From: Candidatus Pelagibacter sp.
GTDB lineage: Bacteria; Pseudomonadota; Alphaproteobacteria; Pelagibacterales; Pelagibacteraceae
NCBI GenBank assembly: GCA_017880265.1
Contig: JAFJTK010000163.1
Coordinates: 1-22,249 of the forward strand
Direction of reading: 5' to 3'
Length of the DNA stretch: 22,249 nucleotides
Shown here: in pieces, positions 15,854-22,249 of the stretch
Position numbering within the stretch: the first letter of the stretch is position 1
Layout of the letters: every line of letters starts with the position of its first letter
Program-made: the position numbers and the translations under genes
Notes under the pieces: model-generated
What the model was told of the DNA's origin: nothing
The model's input: the letters and a program-made list of their open reading frames with translations, nothing else
The model's database searches: none

Positions 15854-15874
15854 AAACTAAATCTATTATACATC

Positions 15875-16408
15875 ATGAAAAATATTTGCGACTGGAATAA
15901 TTGTAATGAAATTGGTGACTACAGAGCACCAGTTGAAAAAGATAATAGTAAAAAATATAGAATGCTTTGCCTAGAGCATGTGAAAGAGTTCAATAAAAAT
16001 TGGAATTATTTCTCAGGAATGAATGATGATCAGGTTTTGAATTTCTTAAAATCAGATATGATTTGGCACAAACCCACTCAAAGCTTTAGCTCTTCTGATA
16101 ATTTCTTCAAAGTTCTGTGGAATAACACTTTAAGAGATGAATTAGACAAAGATAAAATTAATGGTGACTACAATCATATGCGTCAATTTAAATTTAACCA
16201 TAAAGATATCAAAGCCTTTGGTATATTGGGAATTTCAGTGGGATTGAAGTGGGAAAAAGTTCAAGATAAGTTCAAATTACTTGTCAAAAAATATCACCCA
16301 GATATAAATGCTGGAAACAAAAAATATGAAGAAAAACTAAAATTAATAACTTTAGCTTACACTCAGCTTAAAAATACTTATAGAGATAAAATTGACTCCA
16401 AATCTTAA
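15875..16408 (+). CDS. J-domain protein with N-terminal Cys/His zinc-site-like segment
   Basis: A 177-aa DnaJ-like co-chaperone without the DnaJ Gly/Phe and zinc-finger regions. The J domain is at the C-terminus (about residues 113-172), with HPD at 141-143 in [18 protein letters not shown], so it should stimulate an Hsp70. The N-terminus has Cys5, Cys10, Cys32 and His35 in a CxxxxC...CxxH pattern, a plausible structural zinc site. The same type of gene next to bolA and cobS is familiar in alphaproteobacteria, but its client is unknown. The end overlaps cobS by 17 bases. A TATTAT element 5 bases ahead of the ATG (15864-15869) suggests a very short or absent leader. Confidence 0.87.
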   Translation: MKNICDWNNCNEIGDYRAPVEKDNSKKYRMLCLEHVKEFNKNWNYFSGMNDDQVLNFLKSDMIWHKPTQSFSSSDNFFKVLWNNTLRDELDKDKINGDYNHMRQFKFNHKDIKAFGILGISVGLKWEKVQDKFKLLVKKYHPDINAGNKKYEEKLKLITLAYTQLKNTYRDKIDSKS

Positions 16409-17366
16409 TATTCAACCTGACATAAAAGTTTCATTAAAACAAACTTTTGGAATCGACTCAGAAATGGAAGTGGATGCTTTTGCAGAGAAGAATGAATATG
16501 TTCCTGAAATAGACAAAAGTTATAAATTCGATAGAGATACTACGATGGCAATAGTTTCTGGTTTTGCCCATAACAAACGAGTCTTAGTTCAAGGATATCA
16601 TGGTACTGGAAAATCTACCCATATAGAACAAATCGCTGCCAGATTAAACTGGCCATGTATTCGAGTAAATTTAGATAGTCATGTAAGTAGAATAGATTTG
16701 ATAGGTAAAGATGCAATCGTTCTTAAAGATGGAAAACAAGTCACTCAATTTAATGAAGGTATTTTACCTTGGTCAATACAAAATCCGGTAGCACTAGTTT
16801 TTGATGAGTATGATGCTGGTAGACCGGATGTAATGTTTGTAATTCAAAGAGTTTTGGAGGCAGAGGGTAATTTTACTCTTCTAGATAAAAACAAAGTAAT
16901 TAAACAAAATAAATTTTTTAGATTGTTTGCAACTTCAAATACTGTTGGATTAGGAGATACCACTGGTCTTTATCATGGAACACAACAAATAAATCAAGGA
17001 CAAATGGATAGATGGAATATTGTTACTACTCTAAACTACCTAAGTCTTGATAGAGAATTAGATATTGTTTTGGCAAAAAATAAAAATCTGAATAACGCTA
17101 AAGGAAAAGAAAAAGTTGCTAATATGATAAAAGTAGCCTCTTTAACTAGAAAAGGATTTATTGCAGGTGATATATCGACAGTAATGAGTCCTAGAACAGT
17201 TTTGCATTGGGCAGAAAATTCAGAAATTTTTAAAGATACAGGTTATGCTTTTAGAGTAACTTTTCTCAATAAATGTGATGAAATTGAAAAAAATACTATC
17301 GCAGAATATTATCAAAGATGTTTTGGGGAGGAACTTCCAGAGTCATTGATGAATATTCAGATTTAA
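16392..17366 (+). CDS. cobS: CobS-like AAA+ ATPase (cobaltochelatase subunit CobS homologue)
   Basis: A 324-aa AAA+ protein of the MoxR/CobS group. It has Walker [10 protein letters not shown] at 68-76, Walker [11 protein letters not shown] with Asp138/Glu139, sensor-1 region [15 protein letters not shown], and the CobS-typical N-terminus [10 protein letters not shown]. In aerobic cobalamin synthesis CobN, CobS and CobT insert cobalt into hydrogenobyrinic acid diamide; no cobN or other cob gene is in the window. I use the TTG at 16392 as start because the conserved [10 protein letters not shown] segment precedes the first ATG (residue 25). It is coupled to the J-domain gene and followed with no gap by cobT. 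Confidence 0.92.
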   Translation: MTPNLNIQPDIKVSLKQTFGIDSEMEVDAFAEKNEYVPEIDKSYKFDRDTTMAIVSGFAHNKRVLVQGYHGTGKSTHIEQIAARLNWPCIRVNLDSHVSRIDLIGKDAIVLKDGKQVTQFNEGILPWSIQNPVALVFDEYDAGRPDVMFVIQRVLEAEGNFTLLDKNKVIKQNKFFRLFATSNTVGLGDTTGLYHGTQQINQGQMDRWNIVTTLNYLSLDRELDIVLAKNKNLNNAKGKEKVANMIKVASLTRKGFIAGDISTVMSPRTVLHWAENSEIFKDTGYAFRVTFLNKCDEIEKNTIAEYYQRCFGEELPESLMNIQI

Positions 17367-19166
17367 ATGAGTGGTAAAATAGATAGTTTAAAAGAAAAAT
17401 TCAGACTTGCTTTAACTTCAACAGCAAAAGTAATTTCAGATGATTTTGAGTTAATAAACAAATCATCAGAAAAAGATAAAAAAAAAGAATTAAGCCCAAT
17501 TGAAATTGATAACTTAACTAAACCAAGTGATTTTATTAAACTACGTGCTGAAACAGATTCATCTGCTTTAAAAAAAAAATTTTCTGATGAAGATGTTTAT
17601 AGAAAAAATCTTCCCTCTAATACTTCATCAAGATCTCTTTATAATATTGCTGAAAAAATAAGATATGAGGCCCTAGGTGGTAAAATGCTTAAGGGAATTG
17701 AAAAAAATTTTCAACAGAATTACTCACATATCATTAATACAAAAAGAAAAGATCAATTAAAAACAAAAGAAGACGTGCCTGTAACAGAAGCATTTGAGCT
17801 TTATATGCTTAAAAATTTTCATCAAATAAAGTTAAATCCTTTAACAACTAAAATGTTGAATTTTTGGGAAAAAGATTTTGAACAATCAGTAGAAAAACAT
17901 AAAAAATTTTTACAAGAAAATTTAGAAAATCAAGAAAACTACAGTTCAAGGTTCTCCCAAATTTTAGAGGAAATGGATATTTTTCAAACTGAAGAAGACG
18001 AAGAAAAAAAAGATGAAAATCAAGATCAAGGACAAGACAATCCCTCAAACGATGACCAGGACAAGGACAAAGAAGATAATAAAGATGAGAATAATGATCA
18101 AGAAACACAAGCCACTTTAGATGCTGATTATAATGTTGATGAGTTTAATCTTGATGAACAGCTTTCAGATATCGAGTCCGATGAACAAAGTTCAGAACAA
18201 ATTGTTCAAAAAAATCTTGATAATATTAATTTAGATTACAAAATTTTTACAACACAATATGATGAAGTAACAAAAGCTGAGAAATTAGAGAATGCAGATG
18301 AGGCAGCAAAGCTACGTAAAACATTGGATCAACAACTAGTAGGATTTCAAGACGTCATAACTAAACTTGCAAATAAATTACAAAGACAGTTGCTTGCAAA
18401 ACAAAATAGAGCATGGGATTTTGACTTAGAGGAAGGCTTACTTGATAGCTCAAAGTTACCAAGAATTATTATGGATCCATACAATTCATTGTCATTTAAA
18501 AAAGAAAAGGATTTAGATTTTAAAGATACAATCGTTACTTTATTAATTGATAATTCTGGATCAATGAGAGGACGACCTATCACAATTGCTGCAATATGTG
18601 CTGATATTTTATCTAGAACTTTAGAAAGGTGTTCTGTGAAAGTTGAAATTTTAGGATTTACAACAAAAAATTGGAAAGGTGGACAAAGTAGAGAACTTTG
18701 GAATAAAAATTCTAAACCTAAAACTCCTGGAAGATTAAATGATTTAAGACATATAATTTATAAAGGTGCTGATACTCACTGGAGACAAGCTAAAAATAAT
18801 TTAGGACTCATGTTGAAAGAGGGCCTGTTAAAAGAAAATATTGATGGAGAAGCTATTTCTTGGGCTTACAATAGAATTAAGAAGAGAAAAGAAGAAAGAA
18901 AAATTATGATGGTAATTTCTGATGGCGCACCAGTGGATGACTCTACTCTTTCAGTAAATTCAGGTGATTTTTTAGAAAAACATTTAAAGAAAATGGTAAA
19001 ATTCATAGAAACAAAAACTGAAATTGAAGTTTTAGCAATTGGTATTGGTCATGATGTTTCAAGATATTACGATAAGGCAATTAAAATTACAGATGTAAAT
19101 GAATTAGGGGATGTTATGATATCTCAATTAAGTTCTTTATTTGAAACTAAAAGAAAATTTCACTAA
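17367..19166 (+). CDS. cobT: CobT-like VWA-domain protein (cobaltochelatase subunit CobT homologue)
   Basis: A 599-aa partner of CobS. After a helical N-terminal half comes a highly acidic Asp/Glu/Gln/Asn-rich linker (about residues 208-245), a helical segment, and a C-terminal von Willebrand A domain. The MIDAS motif is DNSGSM at 395-400 (Asp395, Ser397, Ser399), with later [10 protein letters not shown]. This is the CobT layout. In chelatases, the MIDAS integrin-like domain and the AAA+ ring remodel the large catalytic subunit; that partner is not visible here. It begins at the base after the cobS stop and overlaps the opposing kinase gene by 4 bases. Confidence 0.92.
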   Translation: MSGKIDSLKEKFRLALTSTAKVISDDFELINKSSEKDKKKELSPIEIDNLTKPSDFIKLRAETDSSALKKKFSDEDVYRKNLPSNTSSRSLYNIAEKIRYEALGGKMLKGIEKNFQQNYSHIINTKRKDQLKTKEDVPVTEAFELYMLKNFHQIKLNPLTTKMLNFWEKDFEQSVEKHKKFLQENLENQENYSSRFSQILEEMDIFQTEEDEEKKDENQDQGQDNPSNDDQDKDKEDNKDENNDQETQATLDADYNVDEFNLDEQLSDIESDEQSSEQIVQKNLDNINLDYKIFTTQYDEVTKAEKLENADEAAKLRKTLDQQLVGFQDVITKLANKLQRQLLAKQNRAWDFDLEEGLLDSSKLPRIIMDPYNSLSFKKEKDLDFKDTIVTLLIDNSGSMRGRPITIAAICADILSRTLERCSVKVEILGFTTKNWKGGQSRELWNKNSKPKTPGRLNDLRHIIYKGADTHWRQAKNNLGLMLKEGLLKENIDGEAISWAYNRIKKRKEERKIMMVISDGAPVDDSTLSVNSGDFLEKHLKKMVKFIETKTEIEVLAIGIGHDVSRYYDKAIKITDVNELGDVMISQLSSLFETKRKFH

Positions 19167-20443
19167 ATATTAAATAAATCTTTATTATTCCATTTAATAA
19201 TCACTTCTGCTCCGCTTCTAGTTTTTGAGTTTCTACAATTGATTGAAGCAAAATTTTTTTCTAATAGTGTTTTTCCAATAAATAACCCTAATCCTAGACC
19301 AGTTTTCGACTTATCAATAGGATCTTTTGTTCTTAAATAAGGTTCACCAATTTTTGACAAGACATCTTTTGGATAACCATTGCCATCATCTTCAATGGTA
19401 ATTTCAGTGATTTCACTATCACTTTTTAAAGTAATATGGATTTTATCTTTAGAAAATTTATTGGCATTTCCAATAAAGTTTCTTAAGCCATATACAATTT
19501 CTATAGATTTAGTTATTTTCTTTTGGTTTGAAAATTGATCGTGATTAAAAATAAACTTCTTTTGACTGATCTCTTTAAATGAAGTGATAATTTCACTTAA
19601 ATAGTCTTTCATTGAAATATCTTTATCAATGAACTCATCTTCTTCTACAGGGTTTAAAGTTAATCGCTTTAGAATTTCATTACACCTTTCCACCTGGCTG
19701 GACAATAGCTGAATATCTTTTTTAACATCATCTTGATTTTTAAATTGTTTTTCGAGATCATGAGCAATAATCTTGATGGTAGATAAAGGAGTTCCAAGTG
19801 AATGGGCTGCAGCTGCAGCTTGACCACCTAAAGATAAAAGTTCATGTTCAGAAGCCATCACTTCTTCCATTTTTGCTAATGCCTCTCTTCTTACTCTAGA
19901 TTGTGTTCCAAATGACATGGCTAAATAATTTAAGAAAATTAAAGCAATAACTAATGCGGTTGGAATTGAATAGTAATAATAATGATTATTATGAAGATCA
20001 CTTTTAATAGGCAGTGGTAAGTCGTGATAATAAAAAGTCAAAAATAATATCGTAATTATTGTTAACAGTACCAATAAAGTATTTGTTCTTAAACTTAAGT
20101 TTGAAGAAGAAAAGATACTAGGAACTAGTAGAAAAATTACAAATGGATTGGTAATTCCTCCTGTTAGATAAAGTAGAGCACCTAATTGCAATATATCAAT
20201 TACTAAAAAAATAAAAGCTGATCTATCTGATAATTGTGTTTTTTTATATATAAAGATTAAAAAGAGATTACTTAAAACACCTAAAAAAATAACTAGATTG
20301 CAAATAATAAAATTAAAATCAAAATTTAATAAAAAATAGACAAAGTTAACTGAAATTAATTGTCCTATAATACCAATCCATCTTAAACTTATATAAGTTG
20401 ATTTTTTAAAGAAATGATATTTTGAAGTTTCAAAGAACTTCAT
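19163..20443 (-). CDS. RegB/PrrB/ActS-like redox-sensing histidine kinase
   Basis: A 426-aa membrane histidine kinase with about six hydrophobic segments in residues 20-180, then HisKA and HATPase domains. RegB hallmarks are present: GGITNPF at 95-101 (ubiquinone site in RegB), the H-box [15 protein letters not shown] with His214, and Cys254 in [11 protein letters not shown], matching the redox-active cysteine of RegB. N-box (about 321-329), EDDGNGYP and GLGLGLFIG complete the ATPase. In relatives, the kinase controls energy and redox genes through the regulator RegA, which is not in the window. The residue after His214 is Ser, where RegB has Glu. It starts 2 bases after the gyrB stop. Confidence 0.87.
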   Translation of the reverse strand: MKFFETSKYHFFKKSTYISLRWIGIIGQLISVNFVYFLLNFDFNFIICNLVIFLGVLSNLFLIFIYKKTQLSDRSAFIFLVIDILQLGALLYLTGGITNPFVIFLLVPSIFSSSNLSLRTNTLLVLLTIITILFLTFYYHDLPLPIKSDLHNNHYYYYSIPTALVIALIFLNYLAMSFGTQSRVRREALAKMEEVMASEHELLSLGGQAAAAAHSLGTPLSTIKIIAHDLEKQFKNQDDVKKDIQLLSSQVERCNEILKRLTLNPVEEDEFIDKDISMKDYLSEIITSFKEISQKKFIFNHDQFSNQKKITKSIEIVYGLRNFIGNANKFSKDKIHITLKSDSEITEITIEDDGNGYPKDVLSKIGEPYLRTKDPIDKSKTGLGLGLFIGKTLLEKNFASINCRNSKTRSGAEVIIKWNNKDLFNI

Positions 20444-20445
20444 TA

Positions 20446-22249
<1,804 letters not shown>

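Noticed and set aside
17848..18108. An 86-codon minus-strand frame rich in Leu and Cys.
   Set aside because: It is the antisense shadow of the acidic GA-rich linker of cobT; the low-complexity sense strand suppresses stop codons on the other strand.

Overview
The window looks like chromosomal DNA from a streamlined, very AT-rich alphaproteobacterium of the SAR11 (Pelagibacterales) type. The evidence is near-gapless gene packing, many start/stop overlaps, Lys/Asn/Ile-rich proteins, and alphaproteobacterial gene neighbourhoods (rpmH-rnpA-yidD-yidC; argB-HAD-dapD-dapE; truA-fmt-def; bolA-J protein-cobS-cobT; a RegB-type kinase). Genus-level placement is inference from protein character and gene order. 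I see no insertion sequences, phage genes, CRISPR arrays or long repeats. No gene-free stretch exceeds about 100 bases.

Layout. (1) Positions 1-1431, minus strand: a tightly coupled set, two small Lys-rich proteins (66 and 33 aa), then dcd and murA (C-terminus cut by the window edge). (2) 1532-1605, plus strand: a structurally divergent but well-folded tRNA-Thr(GGT), facing a minus-strand TVP38/DedA-type membrane protein (1609-2331). (3) 2424-9837, plus strand: rpmH, rnpA, yidD and yidC (ribosome, RNase P, membrane insertion), then argB, a HAD nucleotidase-like phosphatase, dapD and dapE (arginine and lysine/peptidoglycan precursors), then a histone-deacetylase-family hydrolase and a SET-domain methyltransferase. 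(4) 9817-13941, minus strand: a 60-aa membrane protein, a 586-aa exported helical protein, def, fmt and truA. (5) 13999-15604, plus strand: aroK-aroB (shikimate pathway), converging on bolA (minus). (6) 15875-19166, plus strand: a zinc-finger J-domain protein, cobS and cobT. (7) 19163-22249, minus strand: gyrB (N-terminus cut by the window edge) followed by a RegB/PrrB-like redox histidine kinase.

Most genes are housekeeping. def and fmt together handle N-terminal formyl-Met; dapD and dapE are consecutive steps of the succinylase lysine/DAP route; aroK and aroB are shikimate steps; rnpA and rpmH are the classic pair, and yidD and yidC both serve membrane protein insertion. The less ordinary content is (a) the tRNA-Thr with a non-consensus T-loop, (b) a deacetylase-fold enzyme next to a complete SET/post-SET methyltransferase, sitting between dapE and truA, (c) CobS/CobT-like AAA+ and VWA proteins next to a J-domain protein and BolA, in a lineage thought not to make cobalamin, (d) a RegB-like kinase with Ser in place of the acidic residue after the phospho-accepting His, and (e) an insertion of about 19 residues in the TOPRIM region of GyrB.
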